From the NCBI GenBank assembly GCA_029204225.1, contig CM055099.1, forward strand, positions 53,456,334 to 53,520,333: 64,000 nucleotides of DNA, given 5' to 3'. Positions 22,091-33,375 of the stretch are shown in pieces; within the stretch, counting starts at the first letter, position 1; the number at the start of each line of letters is the position of its first letter. Under the pieces are notes generated by a model. The model did no database searches. It had not been told where the DNA came from and saw only the letters and a program-made list of their open reading frames with translations. The stretch comes from Diphasiastrum complanatum (taxonomy: Eukaryota; Streptophyta; Lycopodiopsida; Lycopodiales; Lycopodiaceae). The translations under genes were made by a program, and so were the position numbers.

Positions 22091-23213
22091 TCAGATACAT
22101 CGATTCCTGATATTGAGATCCCTTCGTCCTCTACTACTGAACATTCCATAAAGGATATCAGTCATTTCTTGGTTGATACTCGTGATAAAGACACTGACTA
22201 TTTGAGTGTAGATACTGATATGCTGAGGAATGCTTTCATTGGTCTAATGCCAATACCGAGGAAAATATTGCTAATGTACATTCTAAATGCTTTTTTAATT
22301 CATTGAAATATTATATAAACGAAGGTGTGTATATTACAATGACATATTTATGTGTTTTTTTCGATTATCGGAAAAATGAGGTGCTTTGTCTATTGTCAAT
22401 CTGAGTTCTCTGACATTGTTGATTTTGAAGCCAAAGACTTGGTGTCAGGCATTGACTATGATGCTGAGGAGGGTATTCTTACTGGTGAGGAATGTTTGTC
22501 ATTGGCTATGGCAAATGTTAGTGCTCATGGACAAAGTTTATCTTCTGATGAGAAATTTATTTCATTCCAAGCCCAACTGGGATCCCCTCATCCATCGATT
22601 ATGAAATTTGTTGATGACTCTTCTTCAATAGGTGGTCACAATATAGATCATCCCGATCTAGTTGCAGCAGATGATGATGAATGCATAAGTTTAAAAGTTT
22701 TACTGTATGCTTATCTGATGTATGTGTTCTGCTAAATTTTATTTATTAAAAACTCCAATTTTGTAATTGTAGAATACACTTTTGATCGATGACTTTGCTA
22801 CTTGTCGAAGGGGATTTAGACAACATTCATCATCTTCCCATAGGGACAGTGACCTCAGCCACTACTTGAGGCACTTTCAGAATAATGAAATTTGTGTTGC
22901 TCATTCCAAACTCAGTCCAGTTGGAGAGACTATGATAATGGCTGTAAAAGCCTTATCTTATTATCTAGGTGGACATAAATTTGCGAAAGCAAATAAAATA
23001 GTTTTTGTGAAGAGATCATGTGTTTTGAATATATTAGGATTTGTTGATGGGAATGTACCATTAAGGAGTTCCCATTATTCATTCTATGCAATGTATATAG
23101 AATTGAGCGGTAACAAGGACAATGCACATCTTCTAGATGCATATGCAAGTAGAGAATTATTGCATGATAGCACAACAATCAGACAATATGATATATCAGA
23201 TCCCTCTGAATGA
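22091..23213 (+). CDS. Unrecognised multi-exon gene
   Basis: Three open blocks with plausible borders read like one spliced gene. The first follows an acceptor (CAAATCCCAG, 22091) and reads VESDTSIPDIEIPSSSTTEH, then SHFLVDTRDKDTDYLSVDT. The second (about 22400-22730) reads DFEAKDLVSGIDYDAEEGI and FISFQAQLGSPHPSIMKFVD. The third follows TTGTAATTGTAG (22771) and reads TLLIDDFATCRRGFRQHSSS, SHYLRHFQNNEICVAHSKLS, GETMIMAVKALSYYLGGHKF and FVKRSCVLNILGFVDGNVPL, with TGA at 23211. The first two blocks are acidic; the third is compact and folded-looking. I do not recognise it. There are no internal stops in the third block, unlike the neighbouring element genes. It could be a host gene fragment or belong to one of the transposons next to it. 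Confidence 0.45.
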
Positions 23214-24194
23214 AACTTTGTATATATTGAATATAGTGAATACAATTTACATTTGTAGCATGTTCGTAGCTCTAAATTTTTAGCTTCTATGCTGCTCAAT
23301 AAATTTGCAAGCCTTTCTGAATTTGTCATAATTTGAAGATTTGGTGATTTGTTAAATTTGAACTCTGCAGTAGAACCACTGAAATAATTGGCAAATATAG
23401 TTTCGTTTTTCATTGGTTCCTCCATGTTGTGTATTTTTGAGAACTTTTCACACGTGTGAACCAGTTGCAAGTACAAAGGATCAAGAGAATGAATGATTGC
23501 ACACTAAACTAGCTTCTATTCCAAAAACAATGTGATGGAAAACATTGGCAAGCTAGTTAGCAACAAGGCAAGAGCATTCATCACAATCTAACTATCATTA
23601 CACCTCAAATAGATCAAATGGAAGCTTTACTTGAAGAAGTGTATTCTTGAGGTACAAAGCCAGCTTATTTATAATACAAGAGGCCTTCTAAAATTTGTGA
23701 AGAGAGAGAACAATCTAGATGCCACATTGCCTCTACCTCTCTACTAGATGACAAAAGTAGAAATGGATAAGACTTGAGAATCTTTCTTTTTGAGAATCCT
23801 TGACCTACAAGAGTAGCCTCACATGCTTCTTGATAGGTTCTAGACCTACATATCACTATGAAGACTAAAAAATGTAACTTGACTCTAATTGAGAAATCAC
23901 TTGACTAATCTACCTCAAGTTTGGACAAACCCCAAAATTTGAATATCTAAGTTTAATACTATTTTATTTTACAATACTTTCACAATTTCAATGAAATATT
24001 ACCCATGCTTGCCAATGTGACTTCTCCATCCCTTGTGATGACCAAACACTTAGACTTCCATATGTGTTTGCAAAAAATGATGTATGATCTCTAAGTATGT
24101 GCTGCACATGTCAAAATCATAATGTCAACCCTAAACTTGGAGCAAAATATATAGGTGAATTGATAGCTGCTCTAAGCATGCATACTAACCATGT
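23214..24194 (-). repeat. LTR-like sequence with G-box palindrome, no gene
   Basis: The sequence at 23440-23960 carries TTTTCACACGTGTGAACC (about 23445-23462), the same palindrome as Copia LTR family A, with a general LTR-like composition. No primer site or terminus could be fixed. The rest has no coding content. Confidence 0.3.
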
Positions 24195-25262
24195 AATGAG
24201 TGATGTGATCTTCTCCCCATGCTTTTGATACTACATCAACAAAATCGACACAAGTCTTTTGTAGAGCTCTCTTATTAGTATCAAAAAATTTGTCTTTTCT
24301 TAATATTTTAATCATACTGTCAAGTTTTTTGCCATACATCAACTTTCAATAATCTTGATTTGCCATTCACTCCTAAGTCCTCAGTGGCAGCAACAATTTC
24401 TTTCCAGATTGAGTGTTGAATGTTTGATGCCTTACCAGTATGGTTTGATAGGAATCAACGTGCTTTTGCTCCTCCAATGCTTGGCATAGTCGGCATATTT
24501 CCTAACTTTTCAGAAAACTTTTAATCTTTCTGTATTTTGACATGTCCCTTATGCAGTCCTGCTTTTGATAAAACATCTTCTAACACACAAATAGTTTCCT
24601 TCGTTACTGACGCTGGCTTATTATTCCATGTAAAAACTATATGAAGATAAACAAGCTTTTCTATTATCCTAACTTATGCATAAAGAGACATGCACATTTT
24701 TCAAGGGAATAGGCAATACTGGCTTCCAGTTTGGATCTGCATTTTCTCTAGTAATTTCTATGCCTCTAGTTACATCTTTTGCCATTTTCATGCAGTATAA
24801 ACAAGGATGCTTAGATCTAGCACCGTGAGAGACATTATACATGCATTTCAATGTTTTTAAATCACCTGCGAAGTGCCATTCAACTTTGAAGTCTCCAACT
24901 CCTGGAACATTGAGAAATCCTCCTTCCATATGGTCCTTGATGATCCTAGGGTAAGATGTCCTAGAGAATATCCATGATAATATATCGTGATTCTCCTTCG
25001 GTACCTGTCCAATGAATAAAACCAACTTAGTTAATAAACTTAGGTAAGGAATAAAACTTAGTTAATAAAAAAAATAATTATCTGAAAAGCTGCCAACCAC
25101 CATGTTTCATTTTCGGACTGGACACTGAATCTGAAGTCTCCTTGGTCCACTGTTTGTGATAGTGCACCATTCATGAGAGTTATACTAACTCTCTCCATCT
25201 TCTACCCTCTCACAATCTCTGACTCATCTAACTTAAGTACTATGATTATTTTATTATTCATC
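24195..25262 (-). pseudogene. DDE-like transposase pseudogene, second copy of the 51.8-kb family
   Basis: Minus-strand frames match the transposase at 51847-54416 over its catalytic half. In order: IIIVLKLDESEIVRG, MERVSITLMNGALS, FSVQSENETWWLAAFQ, then a shared intron position, HDILSWIFSRTSYPRIIKDH, WHFAGDLKTLKCMYNVSHGA, HPCLYCMKM, DPNWKPVLPIPLKNVHV, and a poorly preserved downstream part to ITHYM at the same splice donor. This copy keeps the CLYCMK cysteines, where the other copy has a stop. The KLDE, AGDLK and later acidic residues are candidate metal-binding positions of an RNase H-like transposase. Several stops and frameshifts in the last third; non-functional. No TIRs found around it. 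Confidence 0.65.
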
Positions 25263-26034
25263 TTTTCTAAGGTTATATCATAAAATGCAACGGGCAAGTC
25301 AGTTGTTCAAGCTTTGAGCTTCGTGCTTTCGAGCTTCAAACATCAGGCCAGTGGGATTTATGCCAAGAAGCATTATAAACGAAGCTCCAAGAAATCACCG
25401 TTTTGCCACGAAATAGTCTTTCAAAGCTATCGGAAATGCCCTCGACCTCCACACTCGAGACCTTTATGGATATTTATGGCCCCAAGAACTCATACGCTTT
25501 GATCTACTAATCAATTAGTCTACTAGTATTTCTCTCTAATTTTCTCTCTTCAGCACATCAATCATTTATACAAAATTCGTCTATCAAAAAGATAAAAAAT
25601 CATCATGAGGAGTTTCAAGAAGGCTGAACAAATGTGTAGCTCCATGGCCTGCAAATGAATCATGGCAACAATTCATGACCCTTACAATCAAGCAATGGTT
25701 GTGTAATATATTAGACAAAGGTCTAAAATTATTAGAAAAAGGCCTGCAATTATGCTTCTTAGATATTTCCTTACATACCAACTTAGACACTTCAGTAGAC
25801 AATTCCATAGATTGTAGCTTAGAAGTTTCGATAATGTCTAAGACAATTGACCTTCCCAACAGTCAGGACTACAAGTTTTTTGTTGCAAACTTCATAAAAC
25901 CATCATAATCACAAATGAAATAATAATTCAAGAGAACAAATGATTTTTGAAACTCGAAATCCCATTGAAATACAAAATAACTTAAATTATATTTGCACAT
26001 TCTTTTTTTTAAAGTGCATTTTCTAAGGGATTTT
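25263..26034. other. No recognised gene
   Basis: 25314-25502 has an open plus frame and 25584-25859 an open minus frame, neither with recognisable content or support from the other transposase copy. The stretch separates the two transposase-like pseudogenes. Confidence 0.35.
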
Positions 26035-29000
26035 CACTGATGCCTCTTCTCAACACTCTCGTTTTCAGCTAATGAAGTGGAAGACCCGGCTTCTTCATCA
26101 AAGTCAACTGGCATGTCTTCCTCAGAATCCGCGTCTAATGTTGACAAAAAACCTTGTAAATCAGCTTTTCTCTGTTGATGACGAGTGGATGATGATGGCT
26201 TTTCAAGTAATCCAAGTCATTCTTTCAATATAGATATTGTTGACTTTCGTAGATGATTAGTCATTGTTAATTCAAAATTAAATGCCAAAACATCTACATC
26301 CTGTAGATTCAAATCGTCGACTCTTGGTTGATTTTTTGCCAATCTCTTTCTCTTGCCCTTTGGATCTACTCGCAACATTTTGAATTCGTACCTTCCCAAA
26401 AAAGCATTCATTGAAGTGGTGCGCAACCAATGGACACGTAGTACTTTTGTTTGATTGCTATTTTGAATAAAGCCAAGTACTTTGGCAATCCAAAATGGAT
26501 GTCCTTCATTGTTTTTGGAAGATAGAAGTGCAACAAGGCTTCCAATTTGGATTTCATTCAAATCACCGCACCATTTCATTTTTGCAACTTTTACACTTTG
26601 CCTATTCTTCCTTGAGCCCACATGAATTTCACGTTCCTCACCTTGCACAAGTTGCAAGAAAGTTGCAAGAAATCATTATCTCGAGGAAGATCTGAAGGTT
26701 CGATAGTTGCTGTTGATGTTCCTAATTTATGAGGTCAATAAAATTCTTCAGTTGTTGATGTATGTTCGAGATTGAACAAACTGATTTTTTGTTCCTCTAA
26801 AATGTCCATCCACCAATGCTGATCAAACTCATCAAAAAAATGATAAGTTGCTTGAATACTTGATTCCAAAAAAATTAATAAGGCAAATAGATCAATCTCA
26901 CGATGTTCTCTTTGCACCTTTTGTTCTTCTAGCAAGGACTTCAAGGGAGACAACACTTGATTTGAGTCGATGGAATGTTAAGCAAAAATCGAACTCCTTC
27001 AAGAGGTAGCCACGAAATTGAATTTGAAAATAGTTTGCCCCATAATAATATAATGTCTGATTTGTTACATTTGATTTTAAACTGGTGCTGAAAGCTAATA
27101 TCATTAATGTTAGCTATGCATCGCTCTGTTTCGTTGGACGTCTTAACATAATCACGAAAATCATATGTGTGTCTGATTAATGACACGTTTGGCTTTGGCA
27201 CATACGATTCCTCAACAATGCTTTGAAGCACTGGTAATGAAAATGCTTTCTTGCGTCTCAACCTTTTAGAAAAGCAACTAAACATTTGATCAATTTGATC
27301 GTGGGTATGTCTTACCAACAAAAATCCTATTTTTATTTTTTTGAAATTTTTTTTCTCCACTAGCATAAACAAGTATGCCAAAAAAGTTTGGTTTTTATTT
27401 TCTCTAGCAGTGTTGTCAAGTTGCAAATAAAGTATTTTTGGAAGATTTTCACCAAATTCGCAAATCATCTTATGTACAATGGTGATCGTCAAATTTGGAT
27501 CATTTCGAACATTGGGATAATTAAAAAAGACCTTGGACTCCAAAGTGCCATTGAACGCAAGTGCTCCAACGAGATGAACCTGAATAAAAACTGTCTCGTT
27601 CAAATTTTTGGGCACTCTGACAAAATGAGGCAACATTGTTTTTTTCTTATCCATGCCATCAATAACAAGGCCCAGATATTTTTGTGGACATTCCAAACAT
27701 TTCTTTCGATGCTTGGCCAACTTTTGTCTTTCAACTGTTTGTTGATCTCTGTGTAGTTGAAGAGCTTTTGCAGCATCCACTAAAAATACAATGATTCACT
27801 TATTTAACAGAATAAAGATCATACCATTATTTACCTTTCTTGTCATTGGTCTTTGCAAGTTGTTTTGCAGACTTTAACAACTCGCAAGTGGAGCATACTG
27901 TCATTCATGATTTTTTGAGAATCTCTATCAATCCAAAATCTCGTTTCCAAAGTCTAAGAAAATATGAGTAACTCAAATAGGGAACATTTTTCGTTTTTGC
28001 AAACTCTTTGTACATCAAAAATATTTCTAATTTTGTAAAATTATCCGGCAAGTGAAAATATAAGGAATTAGGCAATTTCTCTCTGTGCACATCTATGAAA
28101 TGCTTTAGCCAAGCAGTTGCATTTAAAGCATCTGGAGAAACAGTTCAACTCTATAAGGATCCTCGTAATGTTGGGTCTTTTTGAAGTTGTGCATGAATTC
28201 GTTGAAGCCGTGAGTTTCAGATTGCGTGAACTGCTTTGTAAGCTGTGCGACAAACCTCCAAAGCATTTAAAAAACACGAAAATGAGTTTTTGTCCGGCCT
28301 CACTGTTGCACACAAATAGTAATTTCTCTCATCCTTACTTTGTAAAAAGAAGTTTGATCTTAATTCTTCAATTTCTCTTATAATTAGCTTTTGCAAACAA
28401 CAGGATAAGCATCAAATAATATTCCGTACCTTTCGAATCTCAAATTTTGTAATCAACTGTTTTTGACGATTCGTTAAATCAGGTGAGGATCTCAAGTCTC
28501 TCTTGTATTTTTCTTTTTGTTTGGAGTCTGATCTATAAATTGAACCTGTGACACTAGTAGGTGCTTGAACTGGTTGAGAAGGTGTTGGAATTTTATGACT
28601 CGGAATTCTGGCTCCAACCTCAGGATGTTCTGGACCCTCAGAAGGCTCTAAATTTTCAACGAATATAGCCCTTTTAGATTTAACACGACAAACATCACTT
28701 TGAGAAGGTCTCCTACAAACATGAGAAAAGCTTGAACGTCACGGATCTGTTGATTTACTAGAATCAGTAACTGAGTGAATTGAAGCTTTTGACTCATCAC
28801 TCAATGATTCAACTTGTTCAAAAGAACAATGTTCTAATTGTGTCGAGCCTGTATCTGAAGAGGAGGACGAGGCCGAAAGATTTGATACAAGCTGAGTTAC
28901 AGACGTCATTTCTTGAAAAGTACTTGCTTGAGGAATTTCAAAAGATGAACGGGTGAATGATGACGATGCCACATCATTTATGAAAACATGTTCAGATTCA

Positions 29001-29113
29001 GGAGTGACTTTATAAAAAGGGCTTTCATTGGAAATGTCAGATGAAGATGTTGCACTTGTTGCAACATATTGAGTTACAACTACTGGAATAGAAGAGGTAA
29101 AACTACTTGACAT
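26035..29113 (-). pseudogene. DUF7869-like transposase-type gene, multi-exon, decayed
   Basis: The minus-strand gene starts with a Ser/Thr-rich disordered exon (29113 to a donor at 28430, one in-frame TGA at 28739). Then comes a helical region with four stops (to about 27840; DALNATAWLKHFIDVHREK, LSYSYFLRLWKRDFGL, VCSTCELLKSAKQLAKTND). The main exon starts after an acceptor at 27780 and reads LVIDGMDKKKTMLPHFVRVP, ILYLQLDNTARENKNQTFLA and IGFLLVRHTHDQIDQMFSCF. These are the DG-D...LQxDN..xENKN...GHTHxxIDQxFS signatures of DUF7869 proteins, an RNase H-like, transposase-looking family. A frameshift near 26945 leads to the C-terminal half (HPFWIAKVLGF, VHWLRTTSMNAFLGRYEF) and an acidic tail ending in TGA at 26035. 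About 900 codons in all. The HTHDQ replaces the usual GHTHED with R before HTH. Broken by at least six stops. Confidence 0.7.
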
Positions 29114-29372
29114 CGTAACCTTAAAAATTTTTTTAACTATGTACTTATGCTAAGCATAGACCCATTAAAATAGTTAACACCACACTATATGTGCTCCTCA
29201 AACTTAAGTGGAACCTATGCTGGTCATAGAACAAATAAAAAGCTATGCGAACCTTAATAGACGTATACAAAAAAAACAACTAAATGCAAATGAGCAACAA
29301 GCCTAGAAAGTAATCGGTTAATTAAAATTTCCAGTGGTTACCATGCCTTAAATACTATTTGGCAGTATCCTC

Positions 29373-29405
29373 AGGGTTAGGGTTAGGGTTAGGTTTAGGT
29401 TAGGA
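29373..29405 (+). repeat. Short interstitial telomere-like repeat
   Basis: AGGGTTAGGGTTAGGGTTAGG followed by TTTAGGTTAGG: about four TTAGGG units and one TTTAGG unit. Too short to be a chromosome end. Confidence 0.8.
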
Positions 29406-29707
29406 CGGTCCTGGCTCAGGCTCGAGGTCGGCGTGAGGTAAGGTGAGTTGTGGCAACTCGGTCCCGAAGCAAGCTGGAGGTCTGGCATGAGGCTGGGGTC
29501 TCGAAAAAAAATTATTCAAGGACCATAACTTAATTTTTTAATGATCTTATTTTATAAGTTACTTTATAAGTAACTGTCATCTGTTGTTGCTGATTATTGG
29601 TTAAAATTGGATCAATTAAATGCCATAATCTGCATTACTATTTTTAGTAAAGCAGCTTTGAACGGTGCAGGCGTCTTTACCTTTCAAAAGTGAAATGTGC
29701 AGGCGTT

Positions 29708-29738
29708 GAGAGAGAGAGAGAGAGACAGAGAGAGAGAG
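29708..29738 (+). repeat. Short interrupted (AG)n tract
   Basis: AG dinucleotides with one ACAG interruption. Confidence 0.9.
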
Positions 29739-30243
29739 GCTTCAGCGGGCAAAGCGTGGGAGTAAAGCTTGGAGAATTGCGGGCTATTCTTGTTACCAAT
29801 GTTCCTGCAGCGTTTGCAGTGATGGTTAAGCAGCAGAAATTAATGACCCGCTGTTCTGCACGTCTCCCTCATCCGCCTGTTCCTTGAATCGTGCAATTGT
29901 CTCTTGTAGTTTCTGCTTGTAGTTTCTGCGCTCTTTCTGTGTTTGAGTACGTTAAGTACTGAATGGATGCCTTAGCTGATACAGAAATCAGCAAGTGGAT
30001 TTGCAGTCTGAGAGATCCTGGTGTGAAGAATGATACCTTTTGAGTGCTTTTGAGTGGTGTTTCATTCTTCGTTGTACTGCTAGCGTTACATAAGGCTCTT
30101 ATTAATGAATTGAGGAAGTACATTCAATACATTTTTTTAGCAAATGTGGGTTGTTAGTGAAAGAGAACTCCTTTGGAGCTATGATGATTTGATTTACGCA
30201 GACTACACCCGGAAGATCGACATGGCACAAACAGATTGATCCA

Positions 30244-30519
30244 ATGGAGATTACAGCCTTCAGATTAATTGTCTTGGGTCCAGCACTCTGGCTTTTGGGT
30301 TCTATCCACAATGCATTTCAGGTTTATAAACAGGCGGATTTTAGAGTGCAAGCTTCCAAAAAGCAGTTACAATCCCATTTATCATCGGGGACACTTTGCT
30401 GCTCTCCAGCGCAATCGTTGCTTTGGAAACATTGCCACTGGAATCTCTTAAACAAGCGCAATCTCACACACTCTCTCTCTCTCTCCCTCCCTCCGCCCCC
30501 TCTAAATTTCTCTCTCTAA
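30244..30519 (+). CDS. Hypothetical membrane-anchor-like ORF
   Basis: The ORF starts MEITAFRLIVLGPALWLLGS followed by IHNAFQVYKQADFRVQ, with one hydrophobic segment at about residues 6-21. It then becomes unstructured and ends in a CT-rich simple sequence, which suggests that only the first 45 or so codons could be real, perhaps a first exon. It lies in the least repetitive and most GC-balanced part of the window (29.6-30.5 kb). A second short frame (MDALADTEISKW, from 29961) is near. No family recognised; may be chance. Confidence 0.2.
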   Translation: MEITAFRLIVLGPALWLLGSIHNAFQVYKQADFRVQASKKQLQSHLSSGTLCCSPAQSLLWKHCHWNLLNKRNLTHSLSLSLPPPPLNFSL

Positions 30520-30737
30520 ATTTGTCTCTAAATTTCTCTCTCTCTCTTGAATAACGTCAGATGCCCGTTATGAGATTTTGGGGAGGGCTCGGTCCCAACA
30601 AAATCTCATAATGGGCCCTCCAGGGCGCGTAATCTAATACATTATCATATAGAGGTTGACCTCCACAAGAACCATTCATTCTACCTTTAGTAGAGCTTAC
30701 AAGCACCTGCTTTGCCGGATGTTAGTAGTTTGGCCTC

Positions 30738-30807
30738 AATGGTGTTAGAGAGAGCCTAAGCAGTCGATGGCCAATGGTGTTAGAGAGAGCCTACGGAGTC
30801 GATGGCC
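30738..30807 (+). repeat. 35-bp tandem duplication
   Basis: Two units of AATGGTGTTAGAGAGAGCCT...GATGGCC at 30738 and 30773, differing at two positions. The surrounding 30560-31390 has no recognised gene; it is the region downstream of the LRR gene. Confidence 0.9.
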
Positions 30808-31392
30808 AATGGTATGGAATGATAGTTATCTTGGAATACTTGAAAACTCATGAACTTGTGTCTCAATAGCTCCACTGCTGCACGGGGGTGAAGACACTAG
30901 TTATGAATTTAGTACTCCTATTTAACTTGGTGGAAAGGTCATGGGAAAGTCCACCCAAACACATGTACATTCAGCTTGCAAGCTGACGCAATGAAGTGCT
31001 AAACCTTAGAACTATTTTTCAGCTGATCAAGTAGCTCTAAAATGATAGGAAATACCATAACGTCCCATATTAGAACATTTTCACTATTATGCAGCAAGAG
31101 AAACCACATTTGCAAAGTGTAACATTTTTGGAAGTGGATAACCTAGCAGGTAGTAGAAGCAATTTTATTTCAAATACGAATTTGTGAATGTACAAGACTG
31201 AATCGGTAAAATTTTTAGATGGCTTGCTAACAAGCGACAATATAGTCGTTATGTAGGCCTGTTCCTAGCCCAAGGGACACACAAACCCTATTACTTCAAT
31301 ATGCATTTGCAAATGCTTATTTCCTGTCCACATAGATCAACAGGATATTTCATGTACTGCATGCCTTCAAAGCTTCTTCAGCAAGGGAACGT

Positions 31393-33213
31393 CTATATAA
31401 TTTTATTGATGCTTTTTGTGGAGGCCTCTAAGGTGTGTGGAACAGGACCAGTAAAATTATTATGAGAGAGATCCAGAGAAGTCAAGAATGTCAAATTGCT
31501 GATAGAAGATGGAACAGTACCAGTTAAATTATTGTAAGACAGGTCCAGAGTGCCAATTATGTGGCTCAAAGCAGAACCTATATCAGCTGGCAGTGGTCCT
31601 GAAAGATGATTGTGCTGCAAGAACAACTGAAATAAATTGGGAAAGCTAGAAAGAAAACTGGAAATGATTGCACCGTGCAGCCCACTCGAATGCACATCCA
31701 AAATTCCCACATTGGAAGTGAATCTAGCTGCAGGCAATTGAGTAGCTAATGGATTGCTTGAGAGATTCAGAAAGTTCAGCTGCGGCAGAATCAACAGAGA
31801 AACAGGAATGCTACCTGTGAAATTGTTGTTATTAAGAAGAATTACAATAGCTTGGGTCAGATTCGACAGCCAAGTTGGAAATGGACCTGTGAAGCGGTTG
31901 TAATCAAGATGAAGGAAGGACAAAGTGGTCTGATCGCTGCTGGGTAATGGATCGGTGGGAGACAAATTGCTGAGCAGATTGTGCGAGAGGATGACACTGC
32001 CTAATTTCAAAAGACCAATGGGAAATCCACCAGTCAACCTGTTATTACTTGCAGTTAAGGAACCTTGCACAAGATTACCAAGTGATTGGGGTATTAATCC
32101 TGATAGAAAATTGTTGGATATATCAATCTCTACACCAGGAGACATATTTCCTAGCTCTGAGGGAATGTTTCCCGTGAGACGATTGGAATAAAGAGTAAGG
32201 GTCTGCAGAGCTTCAAGGTTTCCGAGCTCAGCAGGAATCGTTCCGTTCAAATGGTTAGTGGACAGATCAAGACCAAAGAGGTGCTGCAGACTGCCAAGCA
32301 ATGGAGGGATGCTGCCAGAGAGCAGGTTCTGGTTGAGCGAGAGGCTTATAAGCGGTGCGATCGTGCCCAAAGCTGGCGGAATTTGCCCAGTCAAACGATT
32401 TTCTGAGAGCAGAAGGACCTGAAGATTGGGTAACTTGGCTAAGGTGGAGGGAATTTCCCCTGAGAAATGATTGTTGGACAGGTCTAGAATAGTTAGCGCA
32501 GATAAATCTCCCAGGAAAGGAGGAATCGGGCCGCTCAGATTGTTCGCTGTGAAACGAATAACGGATACATTCTTCCAAGCTGAAATGCATGCTGGTAACG
32601 ATCCCGTGATTTGATCAGCTTCTATGTCCACCGTCTGAAGACGAGTGAGTTGACAGATCTCAGTTGGTAATGTGTGTGGCAGAAAATTGCCGAAGATGTT
32701 CAGAGTCTCCAACAACACGAGCTTTCCAATAGCTCCGGGGATTCTTCCTCCCAGACTGGTTGAGAAGAGCTGCAAGAAATTGAGATTGACGAGCCCTTCC
32801 CATGCAACTGGGATCGGAGATCCACTAAAGTTGACATTGGTAAGATCTAGAGATCGAAGCGATGTAAGGCTACCCAGAGACGCTCCTACCACACCTGAGA
32901 AATTTGGGTTTCGCACAAGAGGCTGGCCTCTTTGAGGTGGCGGAGAAAGCACGCTGAGCCTAATCACACGCCCGGATGAATCACAAACTACTCCCGTCCA
33001 GCTGCAACAATCTGTGCCGTTTACCCATGTGGCAAGAATGTTGCCAGGATCGTTGAAGCCGGCCTTGAAGATCAGCAGCGCTTCACTGTCTGCCGTGCTA
33101 CATGTTGCTGCTGCATTGCAGAATCTGGCCAACAATGTTAGGATAACCCCCAGTAGTGAAACAATCCACCACCTTCTTTTTCCTCCACGTCTTGATCCTA
33201 ATTGCTTCGGCAT
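31393..33213 (-). CDS. Secreted leucine-rich repeat protein (receptor-like/PGIP-like)
   Basis: An uninterrupted 606-codon ORF. The N-terminus has a basic start (MPKQLGSRRGGKRRWW) and a hydrophobic signal peptide ending near residue 35. A plant LRR N-terminal cap follows (CSTADSEALLIFKAGF ... NGTDCCSWTGVVCD, residues about 38-78). Then come about 20 plant-type extracellular LRRs of 24 residues (LxxLxxLxLSxNxLxGxIP), e.g. LTILDLSNNHFSGEIPSTL and LFGLDLSTNHLNGTIPAEL, with many N-glycosylation sequons. It ends right after the last repeat (SLDLSHNNFTGPVPHTLEAS...NKII) without a C-terminal cap, transmembrane helix or kinase. So the product should be apoplastic, like polygalacturonase-inhibitor or DRT100-like proteins but longer, or a receptor-like protein cut short. 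Such proteins act in cell-wall recognition and defence. Higher GC than its surroundings and no stops: the best candidate for a functional host gene here. The start has a TATA box about 155 bp upstream. Confidence 0.93.
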   Translation of the reverse strand: MPKQLGSRRGGKRRWWIVSLLGVILTLLARFCNAAATCSTADSEALLIFKAGFNDPGNILATWVNGTDCCSWTGVVCDSSGRVIRLSVLSPPPQRGQPLVRNPNFSGVVGASLGSLTSLRSLDLTNVNFSGSPIPVAWEGLVNLNFLQLFSTSLGGRIPGAIGKLVLLETLNIFGNFLPHTLPTEICQLTRLQTVDIEADQITGSLPACISAWKNVSVIRFTANNLSGPIPPFLGDLSALTILDLSNNHFSGEIPSTLAKLPNLQVLLLSENRLTGQIPPALGTIAPLISLSLNQNLLSGSIPPLLGSLQHLFGLDLSTNHLNGTIPAELGNLEALQTLTLYSNRLTGNIPSELGNMSPGVEIDISNNFLSGLIPQSLGNLVQGSLTASNNRLTGGFPIGLLKLGSVILSHNLLSNLSPTDPLPSSDQTTLSFLHLDYNRFTGPFPTWLSNLTQAIVILLNNNNFTGSIPVSLLILPQLNFLNLSSNPLATQLPAARFTSNVGILDVHSSGLHGAIISSFLSSFPNLFQLFLQHNHLSGPLPADIGSALSHIIGTLDLSYNNLTGTVPSSISNLTFLTSLDLSHNNFTGPVPHTLEASTKSINKII

Positions 33214-33367
33214 TGTTAAGAGACTTCAACAAAGAGCTAAACAAAAACAACCAATCTAAACCGTCTGCCTAGCAGCTGATTATAAAACTTAAAAGCAGAT
33301 CGGAATCAGTTGCAACAATGCACTGAAGTATAGCTGTGATACTCAGATTCAAAAACCAGATTTGATA

Positions 33368-33375
33368 TTTATATA
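33368..33375 (-). promoter_or_regulatory. TATA box of the LRR gene
   Basis: TATATAAA on the minus strand, 155 bp before the ATG of the LRR gene, in otherwise non-repetitive sequence. The spacing allows a roughly 120-nt 5' leader. Confidence 0.5.

Noticed and set aside
29373-29405. Telomere or chromosome end
   Set aside because: Only about five units, flanked on both sides by ordinary sequence.
32267-32935. Open frames overlapping the LRR gene in other frames and on the plus strand (31955-32191, 32267-32590, 32672-32935)
   Set aside because: Shadows of the intact LRR ORF, which has the domain evidence.
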